DNA from: Scopulibacillus_A cellulosilyticus
GTDB lineage: Bacteria > Bacillota > Bacilli > Bacillales > Sporolactobacillaceae
Assembly: GCF_042665295.1 (NCBI RefSeq)
Contig: NZ_JBHTCO010000042.1
Span: 73,801-137,800 of the forward strand
Direction: 5' to 3'
DNA length: 64,000 nt
Shown here: piece after piece, positions 33,558-43,377 of the stretch
Layout of the letters: every line of letters starts with the position of its first letter
Numbering within the stretch: the stretch's first letter is position 1
Position numbers and translations under genes: made by a program
The notes under the pieces: generated by a model
What the model saw: only the letters and a program-made list of their open reading frames with translations
Databases searched by the model: none
Told to the model about the DNA's origin: nothing

Positions 33558-34595
33558 TTACTCTTTATAGATTTTATGATTATTGTCAAGCCGGTGAATA
33601 ATTGGATATATTAAAATTGCAGCAAGCAAATAAAGATTTAAAACGCCATAAATCGGGTATAAAACTGCAACGAGTGTTGAAAACCCGAAAGTTGTCAGCG
33701 GAAGCATCAATAAAATGAATACAAGGGCAAGTTTCCATAACGGTGCACGGAAATAATTTTCAAACCGTGTAATCAACCCAAACACACCTGCAGCTGATGT
33801 TGTATAAATAGCAGTTAATAATAAAAATGACATGATGATAGTCATGGTGTAAGGATATGATTTAACAAATATAAATAATGGAATTTCATAGAGTCTTATT
33901 TCATTAATCATTTTAACTAAGGATTGGTTATATAAAAAGGACATACCGCCAAATATTAAACCGCTACCAATGCTTGCTATCCATATTTCACCTTTTGTTT
34001 TTACATCTCGTCCAACAGCTGACAAAACAGCAACAACCGGTAAGATATTTAGCGCGGTAAATGTAAATGCCGACGGCCAATTGGATTGCTCAAGCCAATC
34101 AAAGGAAAGGACACGATCTGTTGTATCTATAAATTTAATAAGCACATAGGTTAGAAGAAGAATAAGCAGGGGAATGACAATGGCATTCATTAGAACCATT
34201 CCTTTATTACCCCGTACAAATAATAAAATAAGACAAATACAAATTAACGCCACTCCAAGCCAATACGGGACATGCATGATTTCAAGCGACGTACCGGCAC
34301 CGGCTAACATAACGACCGTTGTAGAAAATAGATTAAGCAATATTAAAAAGTCATAGAACATCGCAATTTTATCGCCCAATAAATATTTTAAAACCGGAAG
34401 ATAATGCATCGTTTTTTGATCAAAGCTAATCTTCATAATAACATACGTCGAAATGATAAAAAGAATCGTAAATATAAAGATGGCCAAGGCACTTTCTTGT
34501 CCAAAAAATTGCCATAATTCCCGGCCGGAAGCATACCCCGCGCCAATTAACGTTCCGCTAATCAGAAACATCCATTTCAGTCCAGCTTTGACCAT
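33558..34595 (-). CDS. YkvI-type membrane protein (APC superfamily-like)
   Basis: About 345 residues with ten hydrophobic segments and a short charged tail. The N-terminal KWMFLISGTLIGAGYASGRELWQFF, with unwound GTLIGAGYASGRE, matches the YkvI family and resembles helix 1 of APC/LeuT-type transporters and spore-germination GerAB proteins. Substrate and role are unknown. The ATG at 34595 follows GGAGGGG. It is divergent from yyaC. Confidence 0.78.
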   Translation of the reverse strand: MVKAGLKWMFLISGTLIGAGYASGRELWQFFGQESALAIFIFTILFIISTYVIMKISFDQKTMHYLPVLKYLLGDKIAMFYDFLILLNLFSTTVVMLAGAGTSLEIMHVPYWLGVALICICLILLFVRGNKGMVLMNAIVIPLLILLLTYVLIKFIDTTDRVLSFDWLEQSNWPSAFTFTALNILPVVAVLSAVGRDVKTKGEIWIASIGSGLIFGGMSFLYNQSLVKMINEIRLYEIPLFIFVKSYPYTMTIIMSFLLLTAIYTTSAAGVFGLITRFENYFRAPLWKLALVFILLMLPLTTFGFSTLVAVLYPIYGVLNLYLLAAILIYPIIHRLDNNHKIYKE

Positions 34596-34687
34596 GCGTC
34601 TCTTCCCCTCCGAAATTAACATTTCTCATGTATAGAAATACAACAAATTCCGTATACTATAAGTATTATTATTAAGGGGAGGAACCT

Positions 34688-35323
34688 ATGAATCTTAAAC
34701 AAAAGTTTGCAGCATTAAAAAAGTCTGACAACCGCATTCATTACAATGATTTTCCTTCTCATATGAAGTTGATTAAAAATATTGAAAACCTTTTGCCTGA
34801 TAATAAGGATGTACCCATTGTTATTGTCTGCATTGGTACAGACCGGTCAACAGGTGATTCATTAGGTCCTCTTATCGGGACAAAATTAACAGAATTAAAT
34901 GGCAATCAGTATCCTGTTTACGGAACTTTGGAACAGCCGATTCACGCTGTCAATTTAGATGAAAAATTACAGGAAATTAACCATGCCTACACCGAACCGT
35001 TTATTATTGCTATTGATGCTTGCTTAGGCAAATACAACAATATTGGTACCATTTCAATTGGCGAGGGGCCTGTATTGCCAGGGGCAGGGGTTAATAAAAA
35101 GCTTTCACCGGTGGGTAATATGCATATTACCGGAATTGTCAATGTCAGCGGCTATATGGAGTATTTCGTTTTGCAAAATACAAGATTAAGTCTCGTCATG
35201 AGTATGGCAAAAGTGATTTCCGAATGCCTTCATCTTGCAATCTCTAATCATACAAATAAATTAATAACACAAAAAGTACACTTTAAAGAAAACATTACGA
35301 TTAAGAAAAACTTGAAGACATAA
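34688..35323 (+). CDS. yyaC: YyaC, spore protease-like protein (DUF1256)
   Basis: A 211-residue cytoplasmic protein of the YyaC/DUF1256 family, related in fold to the germination protease GPR and made in the forespore of Bacillus. Features are IVCIGTDRSTGDSLGPLIGTKL (about 50-70), the YPVYGTLEQPIHAVNLDE region and AIDACLGKYNNIG. It is a marker of an endospore former and lies near spo0J/soj as in B. subtilis. The start follows AGGGGAGGAACC. Confidence 0.92.
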   Translation: MNLKQKFAALKKSDNRIHYNDFPSHMKLIKNIENLLPDNKDVPIVIVCIGTDRSTGDSLGPLIGTKLTELNGNQYPVYGTLEQPIHAVNLDEKLQEINHAYTEPFIIAIDACLGKYNNIGTISIGEGPVLPGAGVNKKLSPVGNMHITGIVNVSGYMEYFVLQNTRLSLVMSMAKVISECLHLAISNHTNKLITQKVHFKENITIKKNLKT

Positions 35324-35360
35324 ATAATAAAAAGACACCCATTGATTTAAAATGAGTGCC

Positions 35361-36077
35361 TTATGTAAAGGATATATTCCAATAATAAATGATCAAAACA
35401 ATCAATGCGCAAACAACAATGCTTGGTAAAAGGTTGGCTGTTCTAATCTTAGTGATATTGAGTAAATTTAAACCGATAGCTATGATAAGTATGCCGCCGG
35501 TTGCTGTTATTTCATTGATAAAATGTCCCATTAATGGATGGGGAATAACCATTGCTATATACTTTGCAAATATTGCAATGATCCCTTCATACAGGAATAC
35601 TGAAACAGCTGAAAAAATAACCCCTATGCCTAATGTTGTCGAAAAAATTAAAGCCAGGAATCCATCTAAAACAGCCTTTGTGAACAGGACGCTATGATCG
35701 CCTCTTAAGCCGCTGTCTAACGCACCTACGATCGACATGGCGCCGACAACAAAAACGAGTGTGCCGGTAACAAATGCCTTTGCAATATTTCCATCTTTAC
35801 CTGTTCCGACTCTTTTTTCAAGAAAATAACCAAATCGGTTTAATAATCTTTCTAAATCAAACAGTTCACCAATGATACCGCCAAGTACTAAGCTACCTAT
35901 AACATACAAAGAATTTTCTGTTTTCAGCCCCATTTGTATACCTAATAAAACAATAACAAGTGCCATTCCCTGAGTAACTGTTTGCTTTATTTTTTCTGGA
36001 ATCCTTGTTAACATATTTCCTAAAATTGAACCTAAAATAATTGCCAGTGTATTTACGATTGTCCCTAGTAATACCAT
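35361..36077 (-). CDS. DUF554 family membrane protein
   Basis: 238 residues with about seven hydrophobic segments. The N-terminus GTIVNTLAIILGSILGNML and the GGIIGELFDLERLLNRFGYFLE region after helix 3 are typical of the DUF554 family, which has no settled function. It is convergent with yyaC. The ribosome binding site is weak (GTAGG). Confidence 0.85.
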   Translation of the reverse strand: MVLLGTIVNTLAIILGSILGNMLTRIPEKIKQTVTQGMALVIVLLGIQMGLKTENSLYVIGSLVLGGIIGELFDLERLLNRFGYFLEKRVGTGKDGNIAKAFVTGTLVFVVGAMSIVGALDSGLRGDHSVLFTKAVLDGFLALIFSTTLGIGVIFSAVSVFLYEGIIAIFAKYIAMVIPHPLMGHFINEITATGGILIIAIGLNLLNITKIRTANLLPSIVVCALIVLIIYYWNISFT

Positions 36078-36099
36078 AATTTAAAAACCTACTTTGTAA

Positions 36100-36300
36100 A
36101 TGTTAACTCGGGTAGCTGGCTCCTTCGCCGTAGCTTATTCAAAAAATATTGCCACTTCTCGTCGCAGCTCGTTGTTTTTCCGAGATGCTTTGCTCGTTCC
36201 TACGCCGACGTTTATTCATAGCAGCATCGCCATTTCTCGTCACAAAGCTGCAAAGATGTATATTCATGCTGTCGCTTACCTTCGCCAACGCTCATTAAAG
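36100..36300. repeat. GC-rich intergenic stretch with repeat-like blocks
   Basis: The gap between the DUF554 gene and spo0J holds no supported gene. It contains CTCGTCACAAAGCTGCAAAG (36237-36256), whose reverse complement CTTTGCAGCTTTGTGACGAG matches the centre of the family B copy at 45515-45724 (CTTTGCAGCTTTGCGACGAG). A shorter related piece, CGTCATAAAGCTTTAAAGATG, minus the last base, lies near 55708. It is probably a decayed repeat. Confidence 0.4.
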
Positions 36301-36315
36301 AAGTTTTTTATCAAC

Positions 36316-37176
36316 TTATGTTTGCGGGCCTTCAAGTATTTCAATTAACCTGTTTAAATCATCCTGCGAATAATACTCAATTTCTATTTTGCCCTTATCT
36401 TTATTTTTTACAGGCTTAATCGCAACAGATGTTCCAAACTTTTCCCTTAATAAAGACACTTTCTGCTTTAATTCGGGATTAAGGTTTATTTTGTCTTTTT
36501 TTTGTGTTTCACGCGAAACGTTTTGATTTAGTTTTTGAATAAGCTTTTCTAATTCTCTAACGTTCATTTGATCTTTAATAATTTTATCAACTAACGCCGG
36601 CAGTTTCTTTTTGTCTTTTAATCCCAGAAGCGTCCTGCCATGTCCCATTGATAGTTTCCCATCGGCTATCAGAGATTGCAGAGGTTGAGGAAGTTGTAAT
36701 AACCTTATATGATTAGTAATATGCGGGCGGCTTTTACCTAATTTTTTTGCCAATTCTTCTTGGGTTACCCCAAGCTCATCCATAAGTTTACGGTAAGCTA
36801 ATGCTTCATCAATTGGATTTAAATTCTCCCTTTGAAGATTTTCAATGAGAGCGACTTCCATCATTTGTTTATCTGTAAAGTCTTTGACAACAGCAGGAAC
36901 TTCCTTTAATTTTGCCTCGATAGCTGCACGATATCTTCTTTCGCCGGCCACTATATCATAGCCTTTAATACTTTTCCGTACAATAAGCGGCTGAATAATG
37001 CCATATTCTTCAATTGATGTCTTTAATTCATTAATGGTTTCGTCGTCAAATGTTTTTCTCGGCTGATAGGGATTCGGTCTTAGATCTTTAATTTTTATTT
37101 TCTGAACGGAATCTTGCTCATCAACGACATTAGTGGGAAACAAAGCATTAATGCCTTTACCTAATCCCCTACTCAT
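36316..37176 (-). CDS. spo0J: Chromosome-partitioning protein ParB (Spo0J)
   Basis: A 286-residue CTPase and parS-binding clamp. It has the N-terminal LGKGINALF Soj-stimulating segment, the ParB/CTPase core with GERRYRAA and ENLQRENLNPIDEA (about 75-130), the helix-turn-helix around GVTQEELAKKLGKSRPHITNHIRLL and the C-terminal dimer domain. Its ATG overlaps the soj stop by eight bases. A parS-like sequence lies inside the gene, as in B. subtilis. Confidence 0.96.
   Translation of the reverse strand: MSRGLGKGINALFPTNVVDEQDSVQKIKIKDLRPNPYQPRKTFDDETINELKTSIEEYGIIQPLIVRKSIKGYDIVAGERRYRAAIEAKLKEVPAVVKDFTDKQMMEVALIENLQRENLNPIDEALAYRKLMDELGVTQEELAKKLGKSRPHITNHIRLLQLPQPLQSLIADGKLSMGHGRTLLGLKDKKKLPALVDKIIKDQMNVRELEKLIQKLNQNVSRETQKKDKINLNPELKQKVSLLREKFGTSVAIKPVKNKDKGKIEIEYYSQDDLNRLIEILEGPQT
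36505..36520. promoter_or_regulatory. parS-like site within spo0J
   Basis: TGTTTCACGCGAAACG differs at two positions from the parS consensus TGTTTCACGTGAAACA. B. subtilis also has a parS site inside spo0J. Confidence 0.6.
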
Positions 37177-37930
37177 CCATCATCACTTCCTTTGCCAACT
37201 CAAGATATACTTCAGCACCTCTTGACTTAGGATCATAGATGATAATTGGTTTCCCATAACTTGGTGCTTCACCCAGCCTTACATTGCGAGGAATAATAGT
37301 TTGATAGACTTTGTCTTGAAAATACTTTTTCACTTCTTCAATGACTTGGAGTCCAAGGTTTGTTCTTGCATCGAGCATAGTAAGAAGTACACCTTCAATC
37401 TGAAGGTGACTGTTTAAATGCTTTTGGACTAAACGGACATTATTTAATAATTGGCTTAAACCTTCAAGCGCGTAATATTCGCATTGGACTGGTATCATTA
37501 CAGCATTGGATGCAGTTAAGGCATTAATTGTTAATAATCCAAGTGAAGGCGGACAATCAATAATAATGTAATCATATTGGTTATCGATTTTTTCCAGCGC
37601 CCTGCTAAGCCTTACTTCTCTTGATATAGTTGGTACAAGTTCAATTTCCGCTCCCGCCAATTGAATGGTTGAAGGAATAATTTCAAGATTTTCTATGATT
37701 GTCGGTCTTATGACATCTTTGGGATTAACATCCTCTATTAATACATCATAGATACATTCATCTATATCGCCTTTATCGATACCAACACCGCTCGTAGCAT
37801 TTCCCTGGGGATCCATATCAACAAGTAAAGCCTTTTTACCCAAATATGCTAAACAAGCGCTTAGATTCACCGATGTTGTTGTCTTGCCAACACCGCCTTT
37901 TTGATTCGCGATGGCTAGAATTTTGGCCAC
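37169..37930 (-). CDS. soj: Chromosome-partitioning ATPase ParA (Soj)
   Basis: A 253-residue deviant-Walker ATPase that works with Spo0J in origin segregation and modulates DnaA. KGGVGKTTTSVNL (deviant Walker A) lies near residues 11-23, and VDMDPQGNATSG and IIIDCPPSLG follow. It begins with GTG after TAGGTGA and is in an operon with spo0J. Confidence 0.96.
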   Translation of the reverse strand: MAKILAIANQKGGVGKTTTSVNLSACLAYLGKKALLVDMDPQGNATSGVGIDKGDIDECIYDVLIEDVNPKDVIRPTIIENLEIIPSTIQLAGAEIELVPTISREVRLSRALEKIDNQYDYIIIDCPPSLGLLTINALTASNAVMIPVQCEYYALEGLSQLLNNVRLVQKHLNSHLQIEGVLLTMLDARTNLGLQVIEEVKKYFQDKVYQTIIPRNVRLGEAPSYGKPIIIYDPKSRGAEVYLELAKEVMMDE

Positions 37931-37990
37931 TGCACAATTTCACCTACCTTTATTTGCCTGCAGACATTGAATAAATTTTACAAGGCAAAA

Positions 37991-38830
37991 TTACTTTTTA
38001 GGTATTTTTATCGTAAATTGATAATAGTCTCCCATATCTTGTTCATCAGTATCTATATTTAAGCCGGTATCCTCAACCATGCCTACCGATTGTCTTATTG
38101 TATTAACCGCTATTCTCATATCCTTGCTCAGCGATACCCGTTTCTTTTTTTTCGGTTTCGCCGGCTGATCCTCTTTTAATTTTTTGACCCTTTCTTCCGT
38201 TTGTTTCACGTTAAGCTGTTTTTCAATAATTTCATTTAAAAGTTTTTCTTGTTTTTCTTCATCTTTCAGGCCGATTAATGCCCGGGCATGACGCTCAGTG
38301 ATTTGTTTTTCTAAAAGCGCATTTTGTACTGAGTCTGGTAATTTTAACAATCTTAATTTATTTGCGATCGTTGACTGCCCTTTTCCAAGTTTTATTGCAA
38401 GGCTTTCTTGCGTAAGCCCGTGTATATCCATTAATTTAGAGTAAGCCACCGCTTCTTCAATTGCAGTTAATTCTTCCCGCTGCAAGTTCTCAATGAGTGC
38501 AACAGCAGCAGTTTGAGCATCATCAAATTCCTTAATAATTGCGGGGACAGTTTTCCAACCAAGAAAGGTAACCGCTCGCCACCGCCGTTCACCGGCAATA
38601 ATTTCATATTTATCATCAATTTTTCTTAACACGATCGGTTGTATAATCCCGTGCGTTTGGATAGTTTGTGCAAGCTCTTCAATCTTTTCTTTGTTAAAAA
38701 CACTTCTTGGCTGAAAACGGTTTGGGATGATATTTTTTATATCAATATCTTGAACATGTTCGTGTTCAAGTTCATCAATAGTCACGTCTCTTTCCCCTTG
38801 ACCAAATATTTTGGAAAAAGGATGTTTCAT
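37991..38830 (-). CDS. noc: Nucleoid occlusion protein Noc
   Basis: A 279-residue ParB paralogue that binds NBS sites and blocks division over the nucleoid. The N-terminus MKHPFSKIFGQGERD is the amphipathic membrane-binding helix typical of Noc. The ParB/CTPase core GERRWRAV and ENLQREELTAIEEA, then HTH GLTQESLAIKLGKGQSTIANKLRLL, separate it from Spo0J. The start is placed at the ATG at 38830. An upstream GTG overlaps the GGGTGG site. Confidence 0.94.
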   Translation of the reverse strand: MKHPFSKIFGQGERDVTIDELEHEHVQDIDIKNIIPNRFQPRSVFNKEKIEELAQTIQTHGIIQPIVLRKIDDKYEIIAGERRWRAVTFLGWKTVPAIIKEFDDAQTAAVALIENLQREELTAIEEAVAYSKLMDIHGLTQESLAIKLGKGQSTIANKLRLLKLPDSVQNALLEKQITERHARALIGLKDEEKQEKLLNEIIEKQLNVKQTEERVKKLKEDQPAKPKKKKRVSLSKDMRIAVNTIRQSVGMVEDTGLNIDTDEQDMGDYYQFTIKIPKK

Positions 38831-38905
38831 AAATGTCACCACCCTTTTCGTTATTTCCCAAATAATAATTTCGCTTTTTAGGCTTTAAATCCTTCATACT
38901 TAAAT

Positions 38906-38921
38906 CGTTTCACGTGAAACA
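38906..38921. promoter_or_regulatory. parS site upstream of noc
   Basis: CGTTTCACGTGAAACA matches the parS consensus at 15 of 16 positions. It lies in the rsmG-noc gap, close to the origin, where Spo0J is expected to load. Confidence 0.8.
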
Positions 38922-38958
38922 CGACAAGAAGTTATTAAAATCGTTTTTCCATCTATGA

Positions 38959-39666
38959 TTACAACGGGTTTCTGCCTGGTGTCCCAGGTTTTCTAGGATA
39001 TTTTTTTGGTGTTTTTTCAATTTTATCTATAAAAATCAGGTGGCGATGGCTTTGCTCCTCCGGTAAAAGTAAAGCTTGGACATCTTTTATGTTTCCACCT
39101 AAGGCCTTTATTGCTTTTTGTGAAGCCTTAATTTCCTCTTCGGCACTTGCTCCTTTTAATGCAATAAAAGTGCCGTTTATCTTTGTCAGCGGCAAACAAT
39201 ATTCACTGAGTACTGATAATTTAGCAACAGCACGGGCTGTAACAATATCGAAGGTCTCGCGAATTTCTGTTTTTTTTGCAAAAGTCTCTGCTCTATCATG
39301 ATACAGTGTAACATGATTTAAAGAAAGTTCTTTGACCAAAGTATCTAAAAATGACAGCCGTTTTTTTAGTGCGTCGACGATGGCAATTTTCAGATTGGGG
39401 AAAACAATTTTTAAAGGAATGCTTGGAAATCCTGCTCCCGAACCAACATCACACAAGGTCAATTCAGAGGTTAGGTCAAAATAAAAACTTGGTGTAAGAG
39501 AATCATAGAAATGCTTTATGTATACTTGTTCCTCATCTGTTATGGCTGTTAAATTCATTTTTTCATTCCATTCAATAAGGCACTCATAGTACTTTTTGAA
39601 TTGATTAATTTGATGAGGAGATAGGGTTATCCCCTTCTCCTCTAAAACCTTAGTAAACTTATCCAT
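38959..39666 (-). CDS. rsmG: 16S rRNA (guanine-N7) methyltransferase RsmG
   Basis: A 235-residue SAM-dependent enzyme that methylates G527 of 16S rRNA. The SAM loop DVGSGAGFPSIPL lies near residue 76, then AIVDALKKRLSFL and TARAVAKLSVL. The C-terminus RKPGTPGRNP is the family end. The ATG at 39666 follows GGAGGAAGC. It lies 14 bases behind mnmG. Confidence 0.96.
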   Translation of the reverse strand: MDKFTKVLEEKGITLSPHQINQFKKYYECLIEWNEKMNLTAITDEEQVYIKHFYDSLTPSFYFDLTSELTLCDVGSGAGFPSIPLKIVFPNLKIAIVDALKKRLSFLDTLVKELSLNHVTLYHDRAETFAKKTEIRETFDIVTARAVAKLSVLSEYCLPLTKINGTFIALKGASAEEEIKASQKAIKALGGNIKDVQALLLPEEQSHRHLIFIDKIEKTPKKYPRKPGTPGRNPL

Positions 39667-39680
39667 TGCTTCCTCCATTT

Positions 39681-41573
39681 TTATTCAGCAACCTTAGCCA
39701 ATTTACCTTGTTCCAGATAAACAAGTAAAATTGAAATATCGCTTGGATTTACACCAGAGACACGAGAAGCTTGACCTACAGATAATGGTTTAACTTGGCT
39801 CAGTTTTTGCCTTGCTTCTGTCGCAATACCGTTAATAGCTGAGTAATCAAGATCTGAAGGGATTTTTTTATTGTCCATTTTACGCATTCTTTCAACTTGT
39901 TGTAGTTGCTTACTGATATACCCTTCATACTTTGTCTGAATATCTACTTGTTCAGCGACATCTTCCGTGATTGTTTCCTCGGGCTCAGGAATAAGTTTGA
40001 GAATATCATAGTAAGTCAATTCAGGACGTTTTAATAGATGATCGGCTTTAACCGGTTCTTTTAATTCATTCGCTCCCTTTTCTTTAAGAAGAGCTTGTAC
40101 TTCTTCAGTCGGTTTAATTGATATTTGTGATAAGCGTTCACGTTCTTTTTTAATAAGGGCTTTCTTCTCTGTGAACTTTTTATAACGTTCTTCAGATATA
40201 AGTCCGATATCGTAGCCAATATCAGTCAGCCTTAGATCAGCATTATCATGACGCAGCAACAAACGGTATTCCGCACGTGACGTTAATAGACGGTAAGGCT
40301 CGTTTGTCCCCTTTGTTACAAGGTCATCTATAAGAACACCAATATAAGCTTGGGAACGGTCAAGAATAACAGGATCTTTGCCTAATACGGTGCACGCAGC
40401 ATTAATACCTGCCATAATGCCTTGAGCTGCTGCTTCTTCATAACCGGAGGTACCATTGATTTGTCCAGCAGTAAACAGTCCTTTAACCCTCTTAGTCTCC
40501 AGCGTTGGCCAAAGTTGGGTAGGAACAATGGCATCATATTCAATGGCATAGCCGGCACGGAGCATTTGAGCATTTTCAAGACCCGGTACTGTTGTTAACA
40601 TTTCCCGCTGTACATCTTCCGGGAGACTTGTTGACAAGCCTTGTACATAGACTTCTTCTGTATTTCGTCCTTCAGGTTCCAAGAAAATTTGGTGCCGCGG
40701 CTTATCATTAAAGCGAACGATTTTATCTTCGATCGAAGGACAATACCTAGGACCGGTTCCTTTAATCATTCCTGAGTACATCGGCGAACGATGAAGATTG
40801 TTATTAATAATTTCGTGCGTTTTTTCTCCTGTGTAAGTTAACCAGCAAGGAATTTGATCCGTAATAAATTCCGTTGTTTCATATGAAAACGCTCGAGGTT
40901 CCGCGTCGCCAGGTTGTATTTCAGTTTTTGAATAGTCGATTGAACGGCTGTTGACACGAGGCGGGGTTCCGGTTTTGAAACGAACAATATCAAAGCCAAG
41001 TTCTTGTAAATGGTGAGACAAATTAATGGATGGCTGCATGTTGTTCGGTCCGCTTTCATAAGACAGGTCGCCAATAATAATTTTACCTCTTAAAAATGTG
41101 CCAGTTGTAATAATAACTGTTTTGGCACGATATTCAGCGTTAGTCTTCGTTATGACACCTTTACATACACCATCCTCAACAATTAAGCGTTCAACCATGC
41201 CTTGTTGGAGTGTAAGGTTTTCCGTTTGTTCAAGCGTTTTTTTCATCTCTTGTTGATACAATACTTTATCCGCTTGTGCACGCAAAGCTCTTACAGCCGG
41301 TCCTTTTCCTGTATTCAGCATACGCATTTGAATGTGCGTTTTATCGATATTTTTTCCCATTTCTCCGCCTAAAGCATCAATTTCCCGTACAACAACGCCT
41401 TTAGCCGGGCCGCCGACTGATGGATTACATGGCATAAAAGCGATGGCATCCAAATTAATTGTCAGCATAAGCGTTTTTGCACCCATTCTGGCTGAAGACA
41501 AGCCTGCTTCAACACCGGCATGGCCTGCACCGACAACAATCACATCATATTCTCCAGCTTTAAATGTTTTCAT
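39681..41573 (-). CDS. mnmG: tRNA uridine-5-carboxymethylaminomethyl synthase subunit MnmG (GidA)
   Basis: A 630-residue FAD protein that works with MnmE on the wobble uridine of tRNAs. The FAD loop GAGHAGVEAGLSSARMG lies near residue 15, CNPSVGGPAKG near 50, and GQINGTSGYEEAAAQGIMAG near 370. The C-terminal helical domain ends PSDISILLVYLE. Length is normal. The start follows AAAGGAGGG. Confidence 0.97.
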   Translation of the reverse strand: MKTFKAGEYDVIVVGAGHAGVEAGLSSARMGAKTLMLTINLDAIAFMPCNPSVGGPAKGVVVREIDALGGEMGKNIDKTHIQMRMLNTGKGPAVRALRAQADKVLYQQEMKKTLEQTENLTLQQGMVERLIVEDGVCKGVITKTNAEYRAKTVIITTGTFLRGKIIIGDLSYESGPNNMQPSINLSHHLQELGFDIVRFKTGTPPRVNSRSIDYSKTEIQPGDAEPRAFSYETTEFITDQIPCWLTYTGEKTHEIINNNLHRSPMYSGMIKGTGPRYCPSIEDKIVRFNDKPRHQIFLEPEGRNTEEVYVQGLSTSLPEDVQREMLTTVPGLENAQMLRAGYAIEYDAIVPTQLWPTLETKRVKGLFTAGQINGTSGYEEAAAQGIMAGINAACTVLGKDPVILDRSQAYIGVLIDDLVTKGTNEPYRLLTSRAEYRLLLRHDNADLRLTDIGYDIGLISEERYKKFTEKKALIKKERERLSQISIKPTEEVQALLKEKGANELKEPVKADHLLKRPELTYYDILKLIPEPEETITEDVAEQVDIQTKYEGYISKQLQQVERMRKMDNKKIPSDLDYSAINGIATEARQKLSQVKPLSVGQASRVSGVNPSDISILLVYLEQGKLAKVAE

Positions 41574-41620
41574 TGCATAACCCTCCTTTAAGGATATTTT
41601 AAAAGTTAATCTATATCAGT

Positions 41621-42997
41621 TTATTTTCCTAAGCAAAATTGTGAAAACAGCTGATCAATCAAGCTGTCGGATACCGTATCGCCGACAATTTCCCCGAGAA
41701 TCTCCCATGATCTGCGTACATCAATTTGGGCCATATCTACAGGGACTCCGAGTGACATACTGTTTATCGCATCGTTTACAGCCTCTTTGGCTTGATTTAA
41801 TAAGGCAATGTGGCGGGTATTGGAAACATAGGTAACATCCTGCGTTTCTACTCCCTGTTCAAAAAACAGTGAAGCAATGGCTTGCTCCAAGTCATTAATA
41901 CCCTCTTCTTTTAATAAAGATGTTGTAATAACCGGGCGGTTTCCGGCAAGTGCCTTTACCTCATCAAGCGAAATGTTTTGTTCAAGGTCTGTTTTATTAA
42001 CGATAATTATCGCGTCCATACCTTCCATAGCTTTAAATAGTTGACGGTCTTCATCTGTTAAGGACTCATTATAATTAAGCAATAAAAGAATAAGATCGGC
42101 CTCTTTTAACACTTTTCGAGACCGTTCGACACCAATTCTTTCAACAAGATCCTCAGTTTCCCTAATCCCCGCTGTATCAACTAAACGTAATGGAACACCG
42201 CGAATATTGACGTATTCTTCAATTACATCCCTGGTTGTTCCCGGAATATCTGTTACAATCGCCTTATTTTCATGAACTAAGCTATTTAATAAGGATGATT
42301 TTCCTACATTAGGTCTTCCTATAATAACTGTTGATAATCCTTCTCTCAATATTTTACCTTGTTTTGCAGTAACTAATAACTCTTCAATTTTATCACGAAC
42401 CATTTGTGCTTTTTCAAGTAGTATTCCATTGGTAATTTCCTCTGCATCATATTCCGGATAATCTATATTGACCTCAACTGAAGCAATAATTTCCAGTAAT
42501 GTTTGCCGCAAGCTTTGTACCAGCTTTGACAACCGTCCTTCCATTTGCCCCATAGCCACATTCATTGCGCGGTCTGTCTTTGAACGAATCAGATCCATGA
42601 CTGCCTCTGCCTGTGATAAATCAATACGTCCGTTCAAGAAAGCCCTTTTCGTAAATTCTCCTGGTTCGGCAAGACGCGCGCCTTTACTTAAGGTTAATTC
42701 AAGAACGCGGTTAACAGACATTAGCCCGCCATGGCAGTTGATTTCGACAACATCCTCGCGTGTAAATGTTTTAGGTGCTTTCATGACAGCAACCATAACT
42801 TCTTCAACAATATCACTTGTATCCGGATCTATTATTTTCCCATAATTAATTGTGTGCGTTTCTGCCTCTTTAAGTTTCTTTTTTCCTTTGTAAATTTTAT
42901 CAGCTATTTCAATGGCTTCGGGTCCGCTTAATCTGATGATTGCAATAGCTCCCTCTCCCATTGGCGTTGATATGGCTGCTATTGTATCTATATCCAA
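41621..42997 (-). CDS. mnmE: tRNA modification GTPase MnmE (TrmE/ThdF)
   Basis: A 458-residue potassium-activated GTPase partner of MnmG. It has an N-terminal folate-binding domain (DTIAAISTPMGEGAIAIIRLSG), a central helical domain, and an inserted G domain (GRPNVGKSSLLN, DTAGIRET, NKTD). It ends in FCLGK, with the conserved catalytic Cys. The TTG at 42997 is preferred: AGAGGTGA precedes it at normal distance and homologues begin MDTIAAIS. The GTG at 43006 lies in that site. Confidence 0.95.
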   Translation of the reverse strand: MDIDTIAAISTPMGEGAIAIIRLSGPEAIEIADKIYKGKKKLKEAETHTINYGKIIDPDTSDIVEEVMVAVMKAPKTFTREDVVEINCHGGLMSVNRVLELTLSKGARLAEPGEFTKRAFLNGRIDLSQAEAVMDLIRSKTDRAMNVAMGQMEGRLSKLVQSLRQTLLEIIASVEVNIDYPEYDAEEITNGILLEKAQMVRDKIEELLVTAKQGKILREGLSTVIIGRPNVGKSSLLNSLVHENKAIVTDIPGTTRDVIEEYVNIRGVPLRLVDTAGIRETEDLVERIGVERSRKVLKEADLILLLLNYNESLTDEDRQLFKAMEGMDAIIIVNKTDLEQNISLDEVKALAGNRPVITTSLLKEEGINDLEQAIASLFFEQGVETQDVTYVSNTRHIALLNQAKEAVNDAINSMSLGVPVDMAQIDVRRSWEILGEIVGDTVSDSLIDQLFSQFCLGK

Positions 42998-43073
42998 ATT
43001 TATCACCTCTTTCTTTTGTAAATGAACTATATTATCTATATGATTTATTTAAATGCTTTCTATACGATACAAG

Positions 43074-43209
43074 TTATCCACATTTCCGGTTCGGCCTTTT
43101 TTTGTTCCCTAACAATATAGGATACCACAAAACCACCTGTGGATAAAGTGTTTTATTCTATGCTTGTGGATAACTTATTTTATAACATAATTAATTTCAG
43201 TTATCCACA
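43074..43209. promoter_or_regulatory. Cluster of four DnaA boxes between mnmE and jag
   Basis: Perfect TTATCCACA boxes lie at 43074-43082 (plus), 43138-43146 (minus), 43165-43173 (minus) and 43201-43209 (plus) within 136 bases, in the 380-base gap 42998-43377. The rest of the gap is AT-rich. Near 43299-43326 it holds AAATTTATACTTTTCTTAA, like the right end of the family B repeats. It may titrate DnaA, regulate mnmE, or help origin function. Confidence 0.7.
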
Positions 43210-43334
43210 AGTTATTTAATTGGCCCTCTTTCATCTTCTTCCTCCCGCACTTCTAACACCATGAAAAAAATTGCAATTCAGCAACCTTAATACACCTTTT
43301 GCATCTCAAATTTATACTTTTCTTAAGTCAAAAA

Positions 43335-43366
43335 AAAGCACATGCCATTTTCGGCATGTGCTTTTC
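43335..43366 (-). terminator. Terminator after jag
   Basis: On the minus strand, AAAAGCACATGCCGAAAATGGCATGTGCTTTTTTT forms a strong stem (AAAAGCACATGCC with GGCATGTGCTTTT), with TTTTTGAC next, just after the jag stop. Confidence 0.85.
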
Positions 43367-43377
43367 GCTATATTTAT

